Of a stretch of DNA of 64,000 nucleotides, positions 1 to 11,552 are shown piece after piece. A program made the position numbers and the translations under genes. Source of the stretch: Aphanomyces cochlioides (lineage: Eukaryota; Oomycota; Saprolegniomycetes; Saprolegniales; Verrucalvaceae); the NCBI GenBank assembly GCA_019828595.1, contig JAHQRK010000020.1, positions 1,364,001 through 1,428,000 of the forward strand. The letters run 5' to 3'. The notes beneath the pieces were generated by a model. That model searched no databases. It had not been told where the DNA came from and saw nothing but the letters and a program-made list of their open reading frames with translations. Position 1 is the first letter of the stretch, and each line of letters opens with the position of its first letter.

Positions 1-1045
1 CACCACTGTTAATTAAAGGACAAGAATCGTATAGGACATGAAGTCTGAGAGAATCACAAATGCACGATATCAGCCGGCGACGACGACTTCTATTGCAAGT
101 TAGCAGCCATGATAGACGTAGAATAACTTCAAAGCGTGTTTGGAATCCTGTGGAGTGACGCTTACTTCATCACAACCTGTGATAACTGCTACAGACGAGT
201 TGGCGAGTGGAGTAGTGAACGTCGAACTGTGGTCAGAAAATATTCATTTGGAGAGGTACTCGTTTTCCGAGTTTGATACTAATATCTGTATGGGTTGACA
301 CAGGACACAAGCTATAATTGCTTACAGGTATTGTCTTTTTCACCCAAAGTTGTATTTTTCTACCAAAATTGAGTTCATTTCCAAATCGATTCCATCATAC
401 TGAAGTCAAGTATAAATGAAAAGTAACATAAATTGGCCAAATAAAATTCACCTGTGTATAGTTGTGTTTTGCGTGAACTTGGTAAATACTCGATTCTGAT
501 TGGCTGATCGATTTGCAGATCGATTTGAAAAATCGATACATTTGAGACCCCTCTCACAATTTAGAATGAAATCGACAATATATATTATGAAGTTGCTGCT
601 TTCTCAACAAACTATTCTAAAATCTGAAACTTTATTTAGTGAACACTTTAAATACTTCGAAGTAATTAAAAGGTATCGAATTGTGTAAGTTACCTTCATG
701 GAGAGAGATCATAGAACGATAGCAAAACCTAAATACAAACAGGGCATTAAGGAAATAAAGATAAAGAGTCATTCGGACAAGACCTGAAGACATCCTTGAT
801 TCACAATATGTCATGACTATTTTGATTTTCAAGGTTGTTGAAATATGGGACTTGTATACTTCATACAAATTTCAATATACATTTAGAAAAGTATTTATTT
901 TCATGCGTTCACTACTCAACTGTACCCGTCTCCCTTCATATTTTTATACTTATCGGGTATTCAGGTAGACAGGCAGGTGGCAGTTATTTGGAATTTCACC
1001 AAGATCTGCATTACACCCAACCATCGCCAGAGTAAACTTGCACTT
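1..1045. other. Intergenic, no supported gene
   Basis: AT-rich sequence. Only short unsupported reading frames are present on either strand. A TGATTGGCT (CCAAT-type) motif lies at 497-505, followed by several ATCGAT words up to about 536. Nothing else is recognisable. Confidence 0.6.
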
Positions 1046-1393
1046 ATGAATGGTTCGCCACAGGAAATGGGAGCCATAGACGGCCGAGACGAGCGAAAGA
1101 ACTACTATGAACTCAACAGGGAAAGAATCTTGGCCCAGCAAAAGGCCTACCGCGAACGTAAAAGACTGCGACTCCTTGAAGCCACAGATGGCATCCTGAT
1201 CGAGCCAAAACGGCGCCACCCACAAGTCAAGCATGTCAAGCTAGAACAATCAGTCAGAAATGATGAAAGTTCCAGCAATAAAGGCCAAGATGTTACTGAC
1301 AATGCCATCGAAATGTCGTCGCACAACTGCTTGGAGGCTTGGAAACTTGCGTTTGAATCTTCGCATGTCGTTAGTATGTTTCCCATTAAGTAG
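1046..1393 (+). CDS. Small basic protein with bZIP-like basic segment
   Basis: This is a single-exon reading frame of 115 codons. The first in-frame ATG that fits the coding-like part is at 1046; the frame is open upstream to 977. The N-terminal half carries a strongly basic helix (YYELNRERILAQQKAYRERK, about residues 18-37), which resembles the basic region of bZIP-like or other nucleic-acid-binding proteins. No leucine zipper with clear heptads follows. The C-terminal half is polar and undistinguished. The product could be a small DNA-binding protein or a fragment of a larger transcription factor. The gene lies about 850 bp upstream of the PYROXD2-like gene on the same strand. I do not recognise a specific family, and the coding call itself is moderate. 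Confidence 0.45.
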   Translation: MNGSPQEMGAIDGRDERKNYYELNRERILAQQKAYRERKRLRLLEATDGILIEPKRRHPQVKHVKLEQSVRNDESSSNKGQDVTDNAIEMSSHNCLEAWKLAFESSHVVSMFPIK

Positions 1394-2242
1394 AATCTTA
1401 AGATCCAAGTAATTCATCAAGCCTTACGAACTTCTCTCTTGTCATTTAGAGTCTTGGAGATATAGTAGAGCCCGCCTTGTGAAGAGAGGGAGGGGCTCGG
1501 ACCACGTATAACGATTGTTGTGTTCTCCTCTCCCTTTCAATCAATCCTGCGTCATGCGCATTGCAGATGCATTATTCTTCTAGGTACAGGTGATAATGCT
1601 GCATGAAGATTATGTCGTTGAGGGTTGCTAAAACTCTAACAAAGCTTCACTTTCGTGGAATAAGCATTTGCCACAATCCTTTCCCCAGCTTCCGCTGTAT
1701 ACGAAATTAAGTAACGGAAAGCCAGAGACATTCTTGTCTCCCATAAGCTCACATGGCTAATCTGCATTGAGAGCATCTTTCAATTGGATCCTTTCAAAGA
1801 CAATGCGGGGTCCAGAAGTCATGTCGGTTTACTTCCACTTATCCACAGTCTGTTGGCATTATATCACTTTTCGAAGGTTTGATTAAATATGGCTGTTAAT
1901 ATGCTATTTACTGGATTTTGATTGGAAGTTATTTATCCACTTCCACAACCCAAGTCAAAATTCCGACTACACTCAGTTGCAGTTCTGTTCCCACCAGTTC
2001 CATAAAAACTGACTAAGTTTGTTTTATGTGCGACGTTTTGATGCGGCCAACAAAAGATGAGGAACTCGTCTGGTGCCTTATGGTAAGAAAATATTCCCTC
2101 AACAATGTTGATCTTCAATATGTATTTTCAAGATTTAGGTATGATATTTCCTCTTAAAATTAATAACTTGAATTTTATTTTGATTGGCTAGGTTATATCC
2201 AATCTGGAGTCACCTTGAACTTGTCAACGTGATTTCATCGGA
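1394..2242. other. Intergenic, upstream of the PYROXD2-like gene
   Basis: No supported gene. A TGATTGGCT motif at 2181-2189 lies about 55-60 bp before the next start codon and is a candidate CCAAT-type promoter element. Confidence 0.5.
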
Positions 2243-4465
2243 ATGCAGCGATCTGCCAAGTCCGTAGCGAGAAAATGGTTCGTTCTCTTCCATTTGACTG
2301 GACTTAATGAACTCTTTAGGGATGCGATCGTTGTAGGAGGTGGTCATAATGGCCTGGTTGCCGCGACGTACCTCGCTAAGGTCGGTTTTGCTTGAAAATA
2401 CTCGACTGAAACTGCATCTTAGGCTGGAAAGTCAGTTTGTGTGTTGGAAAAACGTCACGTGCTTGGTGGTGCTGCTGTGACGGAAGAAATCATACCGAAC
2501 TATCATTTTTCGCGGGCATCGTACGTCTTCAGCCTATTTCGACCTCAAATTATCCATGATTTGAACCTCCATAAGCATGGCCTCGTTGGTAAGTCTCGCA
2601 AACTGCTCGAGGAGATTGAAGTGGTTTATGATCAGTGTATCCACGAGATCCGTCGTCATTTACGCCTCTCCTCAATGGCCAAAGTCTTGTCTTGGGGAGT
2701 GATATGAAAAAGAATCAAGAGCAAATTGGTACGTTGCTGAATTGATTATGCTGGCATGGGTAACCGTGGTTTTAGCTCAATTTTCTCGGGCAGATGCTGA
2801 AGCTTTTCCAAAGTATAATGCAATGCTTGAGGTATGGGCCCATCTTGCAATGATTTTCACCGATTGATTAGCGACTCGTCGATTTTTTCGTTCCTCTCAT
2901 TGACAATGTATGACATCTTTAGGGTCGAATGACCTCAAACGTATCACTTTAGCTTCCTCCTGACATCAAAGTTGCATTGAGCAAAGAATCTTCGCTGGGG
3001 TAAGCTTTGGCATCAGTAGACTCATCAATCTGGTGGTATTAGTGCGCGAGTGGATGCACTGCGTTCGTTTGGCCAGCTTGGTCTCCAAGGTGCCAAACTG
3101 GGGCGAGACTTGAGCACATTTTTGGAATTTATGACAGCCCCAGCCGACAAAATTCTCAATCGATGGTTTGAATCGGATGTTCTTAAAGCAACCCTAGCGA
3201 CAGATGCCATCATTGGTGCGAAGGTGAGCATTCAACTTGATTATCTGTCGTCCAAATCGATTAAATAGGTATCCCCATCGACACCCGGGTCTGCATACGT
3301 TCTTTTCCACCATATTATGGGGGAAGTAGATGGAATCAAAGGCATGTGGGGTCATGTGCGAGGTGGCATGGGTGGTGTGACTCAGGTACGCCTCCTAAAA
3401 TATGAGCCAAGATTGAACACAAATAACCAAGGCTTTGGCCAAAGCTGCTGAAGAAGTCAACGTTCGCTTGGTGACGAATACCTCCGTGGCTTCGATTAAT
3501 GTGCACAATAACAAAACAACTGGAGTTACGCTTTCCGATGGTTCAGTACTCGAGGCGGACGCAGTTCTGTCGAATGCAAGTCCGTCACTAACATACCTCG
3601 AGTTGGTCGACAAGAAACACCTCCCGGAAGCTCTGGTAACGCATTTTCAAAGCGGGTGGAACACCGAGTCGGCATCAACCAAGGCGCGTTGAACTTTAGA
3701 AATGTTTTCATAAGGTTCGAGCTTAGATCAATGTGGCTCTGGACGCCTTGCCCAACTTCACTTGCCTCCCCAATATTGGATCAAGTCCGATGCCACATCA
3801 CCGCGGCACGACGCATTTTGAAGACTCAATGCAACAAGTACATTTCAAATAAAGGAATTTTTCAACAAAGACGCGCTAGATTGAAGACGCGTACTTGGAC
3901 GTCCAGCAAGGCTATCCCTCCCGCCGTCCTGTCATTGAAATGAACATTCCAACGTCTATGGACGACTCAATTGCACCGCCTGGAAAGCATATTGCGCTAC
4001 TGTTTGTTCAGTACACGCCGTATCTCCCCAAGGTAGCTCCGATTGAGAGATGTTTATTGACTCCAAGCGTAGGATGGACCATGGGATGACGCAAAGAAAC
4101 AAGCATTTGCTGATCGATGTTTCTCCGTGATTGAACAGTACGCGCCAGGATTCAAATCATCGATTGTTGGCTTAGATATCTTGACGGTACTGTAGCTGCT
4201 TGGCGTCCATATATATGTGCATGACTCTGTACTTGCGTAGCCGCCAGATCTCGAACGAATCTTTTCGCTGCCGAAAGGCAACATCTTCCACGGCGCAATG
4301 GGTCTCGACCAGCTCTTTTGGCTTCGTCCTTTTGGCGGATACACCGACTACCGCTCGCCCATTCAAGGTCTTTATTTGTGCTCTGCCGGCACTCATCCTG
4401 GCGGTGGTGTCATGGGCGCCTGCGGTCGAAATGCAGCCACAGTCGTCTTGCGTGACGCTTTGTAG
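2243..4465 (+). CDS. PYROXD2: PYROXD2-like FAD-dependent oxidoreductase, 14 exons
   Basis: Exons inferred by homology and splice signals: 2243-2277, 2320-2380, 2423-2588, 2636-2728, 2776-2831, 2872-2907, 2953-2999, 3043-3223, 3269-3385, 3432-3683, 3727-3837, 3880-4032, 4073-4186, 4241-4465. They sum to 1647 nt, an intact 548-aa frame (the human protein has about 580). The dinucleotide-binding motif is split by an intron. It reads [10 protein letters not shown] at residues 18-27 and is followed by [16 protein letters not shown]. Family hallmarks further on include [55 protein letters not shown] and the C-terminal [16 protein letters not shown]. In animals this phytoene-desaturase-like protein is mitochondrial and its substrate is not well defined. 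The basic N-terminus ([11 protein letters not shown]) would suit mitochondrial import (inference). All introns are 41-54 nt. Intron 10 (3684-3726) has a GC donor instead of GT; the others are GT-AG. Confidence 0.9.
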
Positions 4466-5010
4466 TTGAAATTTCGATCTTGTCGTGCGAAACTGCCAAG
4501 CTGAAATAATTAAGATTTCACCTCGTGGCGTTTCAAATGATAGCTTGGCCTTTACGCCCACGAGATGGATATTGCGATGGTCGCAACGACCGAGCTGCTC
4601 ACTGTTGCCAGTGGCTCTCCACCGTGCCCATCATGGCATTTCATCTTCAACATTCCTATCACAAAACCTCTTGCAGTAGAAATAATATCCGGATGATGAC
4701 TCCATTATCCGGATAGACGTTTCGGAGGAGGAGATATGGCCTTTCTTCCAGCAAAAACGACATCCGACCACCAAGTAAGTTCTCATTGGCATACTTCGAC
4801 TCCGTATAAACCTACATAATACAGTGTACAATGTACGACTTTTGTATGTTTACATTTGATGTTTGTATGTGGCGAGATTTTTGATAGGTTCGAGTCAATT
4901 ACAGTGTTGAATCAATACAAATTTCAAGTGAAACCTTATTTGCTGACGGTTTAAGATACAACTTAAAGTGCATTATTAAAGGACACGAAGAAGACTCGGC
5001 ATCGACGGCG
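4466..5010. other. Intergenic, myosin upstream region
   Basis: No gene is visible. Two copies of the palindrome ATCCGGAT lie at 4687-4694 and 4707-4714. The rest is AT-rich up to the myosin start codon. Confidence 0.5.
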
Positions 5011-8000
5011 ATGGAAGTCGGTGCGCGTGTGTGGATTGAAGACGACCAGGAGATTTGGCTCTCTGCTTCAATTGAAGAATGTCTCGAAGGAGATTATATC
5101 CGCGCTCGCTTGGATGACGGCACCACCATGAAACGACCTACAAGTAGAGATCCAAACATTGAGACAACCCATGACTTGTCCTTTCTTGTAGGCGCGCTTG
5201 TTCATAGCAAACTGGAACAGATCGTCCATCTCCGCAACGACAATGACGACTTTACAGACGTCCCAGACCTGATTTCCCTCCAATACCTTCATGAGCCAGA
5301 ACTCTTGTACGCAGTCTGCAATCGATATGAGCATGACCTCATCTACACGTACATTGGCGAAATTCTCCTCTCGTTGAATCCATTCCAACGTCTCGATATC
5401 TATTCCCACAGCGATGTCCGCAAGTATGCCTCTGCGTCGACCCATGATTCAAGTCTACCGCCACACGTGTTTGCCATTGCAGCGAATGCTTACAAGAGTC
5501 TCTGCGAGGAGAAGAAGAACCAATCGATCTTGGTGAGTGGTGAAAGCGGCGCAGGCAAAACAGAAAACACAAAGTTTCTCATGCAATATCTTACAGATGT
5601 TGGCGCACAAGATGCCACCTGTGAGTCCAAGTCCCCGGCAAAATCTCGACGCAGGAAAGTTGCTCCCTCTGTCCCCGCTGGTCAAATCCAGACTCGAATT
5701 CTTCAGACAAATCCCATCCTCGAAGCCTTTGGCAATGCCCGCACGGTTCGAAACGACAATAGCAGTCGCTTTGGCAAGTTCATCGAGCTTCAATTTGGTT
5801 CGCATCACAAAATAGTCGGATCAAAGCTAAGCGTCTATCTCCTCGAGAAGATTCGAGTGAGTCACCAGTCGCAAGATGAACGCAATTTTCACATTTTTTA
5901 CGAGCTTTGCGCAGGAGCCGACGAAAATTTGGCCACGGAATTGTCGCTCTCCGACGCTGAAGACTTTGATCTACTCAATGAATCGGGCTGCTACACAAGA
6001 CGAGATGGCGTTGACGATGCTGACCAGTTCCAGCTCACATCACAAGCGTTCACTGACATGGGCATCCCTGAAGACGAGAAACGAAGCATCTACGGGATAG
6101 TCGCCGCTCTTCTCCACCTCGGCAATGTTTCCTTCTGTGCCAAGATGTGTCAGGCCACCAACATGGACCAAGCAATTGTTGAAAATGAAAAGCCACTCGA
6201 CTTGGCTGCCTCGTTGCTTGGTGTGTCGTCGGCAGAGCTCACAAGGGCACTCATGACTCGTCATGTGGCTACAACCAAGGACAAGATCGAAGTCAAGTTG
6301 ACGGCAGCACAGGCCAGTGAGGCCAAGCAGTCGCTCACGCAGAGTTTGTACGGTGGGCTGTTCAAATGGATTGTCAATCGACTGAGTATGATCATTCGAC
6401 ACGATAGCGCGTCTGTCAACACGGTTGGCATCTTAGATATATTTGGATTTGAGAATTTGGCTACGAACGGATTTGAGCAATTATGTATCAATTACGCCAA
6501 CGAACGGCTCCAAGCACAATTCAATGAACTTGTCTTTGCCAAAGAGCAGCGAATGTATGAAGGTGAAGGCATCGAATGGAAATATATTGAATATCCAGAC
6601 AATGCTCCTTGCTTGCAATTGCTGGAAGATCGCCCACATGGCATGTTGTGTCTCCTTGACGAAGAAGGCATGCTTCCCAAAGGTTCCAACGAAGGATGGA
6701 TATCAAAGCTCTATACTGTATTCCTCGATGTTGACACTGTTACAGACACACGACGAAGGCAATCGTGTCCTGAAAAAGGCCAAATGCAATCAACACCGAA
6801 GCCATTTCGACCTTTCTATGCCACAAGCACTCAACGCGTCGAATATCAATTCGTAATTGGGCACTTTGCAGGCCGTGTCATGTACGATAATGACGCATTT
6901 CTACAAAAGAACCAAGACTCATTGCCAGCTGAAGCTATTGATTTGTGTAACTCCTCGTCAAATCCAATCGTCCAAGCACTCTTACAAGCCTCATCGCCAT
7001 CGCTTGGAAGTCAAGGGCATGTTTCAAATAAGTCCAAATCCTCCAAACCCCCAACAAGCAAAAGCAATCTCAAGAGACCTCCGACCATATCGAGACAACC
7101 AAGCTCGATCCGAAGCACGAGCGTGTCAGCACAGTTTAAGTCCCAACTGGACGATCTACTTCAGGTCATTGGGAGCACTCAAGCACGGTACATTCGCTGT
7201 ATCAAACCCAACGACTTAAGTAGTCCGCGACATCTTTCGAAAGCTCGTGTCGTCCAACAACTTCGTTCAGGTGGTGTCCTCGAAGCTGTGCGCATTGCAC
7301 GTGCAGGTTATGCTGTCCGGGTCGACCACTTGGCCTTTCTTGATGCATTTGGGTTTTTCAAACCAACGAAAGCCAAGAAGGACACAAAAGGTCTCTGTGA
7401 GCAAACCATTGCTGCCATCATGCTGCAACTTTATGCGAAGAATGATCCATCGATCGTCTCAATTGCCTCTCAGGTGCTCAAAGTGGCCAAATTTGACCGC
7501 GTGGCGTTTCAACAGTCTTGTGGTCAAGCTGGTTTTCAAATTGGTAACTCCAAGATCTTTTTCCGCAAAGATGTGTACAACGACTTACGCCGTCTTCGTC
7601 GCCAGACCCTCGCTCGACATGCGACGTCCATTCAACGCATCCTTCGTGGATATTTTGCTCGAAAGCTGTCTCAACGTCGAAAAGCAGCTATCCTCAATCT
7701 GCAGAAGTGGGCTCGAGAATGTCTGGCCTACCGCGCTATGGTGCTGAAAGCAACAATAAGGCTACAAACTTGGGTGCGAGCTCGCCTTGGCCGTCGCAGA
7801 TACGTGCGCTTGGCTGTTGCAGTTCGTCAAGTACAAGCATGGTCTCGCCATGCGATTTGGATGAAGAAACTCGCCACAAAGATCCGTGCTCGACCCCGAC
7901 CGGTCGTGGTGTCACCCCCTCCACCACCAATTCCTCCCATGTCACCTCCACGGTCTCTTGAGACACCTGTGCGATCACGTAAACCACTCGAAACCATGAG

Positions 8001-9112
8001 CACATCAAGCAGTAGTACATCAGACGAAAACATCGACTTGGTCGCGTCGCTCACACTTCAAAACGAACACCTCAAGCAAGAACTCGACTGGCTTCGGCGG
8101 CAAGCATTAACACCAACAACAGCATCCTCGCCTCAAGTCTTTCATTCAAGCCCTGATGTCTCCGTGAGCAATGACATTGAATTTGCTCATCAGCAGATCA
8201 TTTCGCTATCTCAACAGCTATTGGTGACCCAGATCAAATATTCAAATATGCTCATGGACTACAATGAGCAGCTTTCTGGCTATGACGCCGATCGACCGAC
8301 CATTTCAGAAGATGCATTTGACATGGTGGATGCTTTAGACATTCCTTGCCCAGCATCATTGGAGTGTGCGCAAGAGCAAATGCGATCCTTACTGCGCAAA
8401 CTGCACATGGCCAAGGATAAACTTAAACATCTTGAGACGGACATGCAACGGGGCGAAATGACGAAACCAAGTCGAGGTGAATCCATTGATACCATCGAAT
8501 TCATGCCACGACGATCCTCTGACTGGCGACCACACTTTGACTTGATTCCCGATTGGCCTGGAGACGAAGACCAAGTCGAGTACGAGCATAAGGTTGACGA
8601 ATTGCAGCGCCAAGTCGATATGCTGCGAATGAGCTTATGGCATAAGAACAGAGCGCTTCAAACTTCAGTCAGCACTGCGTCGACGCGGTCAACGTCAATT
8701 GGATCACTCGGCGAAGGTCATCTTGTCGACATGCGTCGCTCGTATAAACGGCCACCGACATCAGCCCCAACAAATCATCGGTTGACATACCATGTCAAGG
8801 ACGTAACGACATGGGCGCGAGACGACAAATGCTACGAGTGCAAGGTGGAGTTTGGTTTCTTCACGCGCCGCCACCACTGTCGCATGTGCAGTCAGTCTTT
8901 TTGTCACGGTAGGCTCTAGACACTTGAAAATTTGGATCTCACTACATGCCATAGAGCACTCGAACCGAAAAGCGCGACTCGTCGGTGTTGGCAGCGAAAA
9001 CGAAGGCGATCCTGTCCGCGTTTGCGACGTCTGCTTTGTTGAAATCTGCATGGAAACGCGGCGGCATGACATGCATGGTGGCCGCCGTTTCCCCAGTGCA
9101 TCAGTGTACTGA
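5011..9112 (+). CDS. Myosin heavy chain with C-terminal FYVE domain
   Basis: Two exons, 5011-8908 and 8955-9112, give 1351 aa. The 46-nt intron splits the FYVE finger. Domain order: an SH3-like N-terminal segment (about residues 1-45); a motor domain with P-loop GESGAGKTENTK (about 176-187), switch I NDNSSRFGKF (about 248-257) and switch II DIFGFE (about 475-480); the actin-binding and converter regions to about 865; IQ-type light-chain sites (SIQRILRGYFARK and following, about 870-955); a proline-rich stretch (SPPPPPIPPMSPPR); short coiled coils (LTLQNEHLKQELDWLRRQ and later ones); and a terminal FYVE finger (WARDDKCYECK, RRHHCRMC, and in exon 2 VRVCDVC). FYVE fingers bind phosphatidylinositol-3-phosphate, so the motor probably carries endosomal membrane along actin (inference). 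Myosin-FYVE fusions are known from oomycetes. Exon 2 ends in a basic tail. Confidence 0.93.
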
Positions 9113-9290
9113 ATCTTAGAGGGGCACTATTGTATTTAACCAGTCAACATGAATAATTTTGCGAGCCCATACATTTTCCAAAATAAGGTTATTCTTCAAT
9201 AAATTATTGATTGTAAAATAAGGAAAATGAATCATTTATTGAATTCGAATAATATCTGTAATTTATTGACAGTGAATACTATTAATAGTA
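9113..9290. other. Myosin 3' flank
   Basis: AT-rich, with several AATAA-type words (for example around 9198) that could serve polyadenylation. No gene is seen. Confidence 0.4.
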
Positions 9291-9961
9291 CTACACCATT
9301 TGCCGGTTTAGTTCGCTTAACTTGCGATATATTTCGTGTCACGTGCAATATATTTCGTATGACTTGCAATGTATTTCGTATGACTTGCATTTAATTTCGT
9401 GGTCCGCGACGAAAATCGATTTATATTTCGCATGACTTGCATTATATTTCATACCTCTTGCATTTAATTTCGTATTTTTAGCTTATATTTCGTATCACGT
9501 GCATTTAAATTCGTATAAATGCAAAATATATTCAATCTCCTATTGAGATATGAAGTTTCACATGTGTTGCAGTGTTGGCTTGAACTATGAATTTGCGACG
9601 GGCAGCCGCATATGAACTCTGCTGAGCTTGCTAGATGCTCGCATTGACTTATATGGCGATTGAAGTGTCCCATCAATTTCTTATGACTTCGATAACAATT
9701 TTTTGTTAGTTTTTCTATGGACTTTTTCTCTTCTCTGCGAAATTAAATGCACGCGATACGAAATATAAGCTAAAAAATACGAAATTAAATGCAAGAGGTA
9801 TGAAATATAATGCAAGTCATGCGAAATATAAATCGATTTTCGTCGCGGGCCACGAAATTAAATGCAAGTCATACGAAATATATTGCAAGTCATACGAAAT
9901 ATATTGCAAGTCATACGAAATATATCGCAAGTTAAACGAACTAAACCGGCAAATGGTGTAG
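9291..9961. mobile_element. Foldback MITE with 223-bp inverted repeats
   Basis: The left arm 9291-9513 and right arm 9738-9961 are near-perfect reverse complements. Both outer ends read CTACACCATTTGCCGG inward, and a TA dinucleotide flanks each end (9289-9290, 9962-9963), consistent with a Tc1/mariner-type target duplication. Each arm is built from degenerate repeats of about 23 bp with the core TTTCGTATGACTTGCA. The 224-bp centre (9514-9737) has no coding capacity, so the element is non-autonomous. It would form a very long hairpin if transcribed. Confidence 0.88.
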
Positions 9962-10150
9962 TATTTACAGGAAGTAAATGTTCTATTTCTCGAAAAATGT
10001 TTAATTTGAATGGTTCATCGCAAATAAATTGGATTTGTGTACAAATTTGAAGATTAAATGTTGAAATATCATTTTAAAACGTGTTCATCTTTCGAAAATC
10101 ATTTTGAATTCTTCGGCTTTCCAGCTCACTCAGAGGAAGAATCCGCGAAG
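9962..10150. other. UFD1 upstream region
   Basis: AT-rich sequence between the MITE and the UFD1 start codon, without a recognisable gene. Confidence 0.4.
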
Positions 10151-11359
10151 ATGGTGCGTTCCGTGGCAGGCGTTGTGGACCTCACATGGATCTCTAGTTC
10201 TTTGGAGGAGGGCACGGAAACCCATTTGATGTCAATTTTGGCTTTGGGCATGGATATCCTGAGCGGTATGTAGAGCGCTTGACGATGTTGCGATTTGACG
10301 TTCGTCGCTTAGATTTGACGAACACTACCGCGTCTACCCCGTTTCGTTTTGCGACAAAGCACATCTAGAAGACGGGGATAAGAGTTTTTTTCTTTCAAAA
10401 TGAAGTACTGATGGCGTTTGTAGTCTTGCTTCCTCCATCTGCCCTCGAAACGCTCGGTAAGGATTCGATTGCACTCGACATAACAGAATTGATCGGTGTT
10501 TGCAGCTCGATTGCACATTGATTACCCCATGCTATTCAAAATAAAGAACGAAGCAGTCGAGCGCATCTCTCATTGTGGTGTGCTCGAATTCAGCGCCCCT
10601 GAAGGAAGCTGCTACATGCCATACTGGGTTGGTAATTACTTGGACGTGTTCACTGACAGAGCCTCTAGATGATGCAAAACATGTTTCTTACCGAAGGCGG
10701 CATAGTCAATATACAGAATGTGACTTTGCCTAAGGCAACGTTTGCCAAGATCCGTCCTCAATCGACTGATTTCCACGATATTACGAACCCGCGTGCAGTG
10801 TATGTTCTGCATTTTGGTCCAATTTTGACATGTCTTTATTAGGCTGGAGGCAACGTTGCGCAAGTTCTCCTGTATGACAATTGGTGACACGATCAGCATC
10901 AAGTACAACAACAAGAACTATCTCCTGGATGTGCGTGAATTGCGACCTGCTGACGCTGTTTGTATCATTGAAACCGATTGCGAACTCGACTTTGATGCAC
11001 CAGCTGATTATGTCCCGCCAGTTCCAGTCGCACCTACTGTTGCTGCGCCCGTAGCCGATCTGCCGTACGGAGGCGTGCCTACCGTCAAATTTGAAGACAT
11101 CAAGGGGAAAACTCTTGGCTTTGGAGGAGGTCTTCGCCTCAAGAAAGCAGGCGGTGAAACGGATGCAGATGCCATGCGAGCAGCTCGACTGCGAAAATAC
11201 GAAGCGTTTCACGGCACTGGCGTCTCTCTTACTGGAAGAATTTCGTCCACGCCACCAATTTCAACTCTCGCAGCTCCGGCTCCTACTACAGCCGCTCCTC
11301 AACAAGATGCCAAGCCTCCTGCGGCTCCATTCCAAGGTCCTGGCCGCCGTCTGAGATAG
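10151..11359 (+). CDS. UFD1: UFD1, ubiquitin-fusion degradation protein 1
   Basis: Seven exons: 10151-10153, 10198-10265, 10313-10383, 10424-10456, 10506-10627, 10669-10799, 10843-11359. They total 945 nt and encode 314 aa. Exon 1 contributes only the initiator ATG. UFD1 is the substrate-binding cofactor that, with NPL4, recruits the AAA-ATPase Cdc48/p97 to polyubiquitinated proteins in ER-associated and nuclear degradation. The N-terminal double-psi barrel is recognisable from [75 protein letters not shown] and [26 protein letters not shown] follows, then an alanine/proline-rich linker and a C-terminal [11 protein letters not shown] segment expected for Cdc48 binding. Introns are 41-49 nt and GT-AG. 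The family assignment is secure; the one-codon first exon rests on the splice signals and the fit of MFFGGGHG to the family N-terminus. Confidence 0.92.
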
Positions 11360-11552
11360 ATCTTGTTACTCCTCAGTTGTTGAGATCTTTTAGTGATATT
11401 TGATTGGTTGAAATGTCACTTTGGATCGTTGTGATTGGTTCTTATCAATCCTCACACTGTACGTAAAGCATACGTAAAATACTCAGTGAACATTACTTTA
11501 CGTAAAGCGTCAAGTATTGTGATAGTATACGGTAAAGCAACAAGAAATTATC
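11360..11552 (+). promoter_or_regulatory. Short intergenic promoter with CCAAT and TACGTAAA motifs
   Basis: This 193-bp gap before the CCDC174-like gene has TGATTGGT motifs at 11401 and 11432. It also has three TACGTAAA words at 11460-11467, 11471-11478 and about 11500-11507, the last inside the palindrome TTTACGTAAA. Their clustering suggests bound promoter elements (inference). Confidence 0.4.

Noticed and set aside
9862..10050. Frame with repeated QVIRNIL residues
   Set aside because: It is a translation of the 23-bp iterations in the right arm of the MITE.
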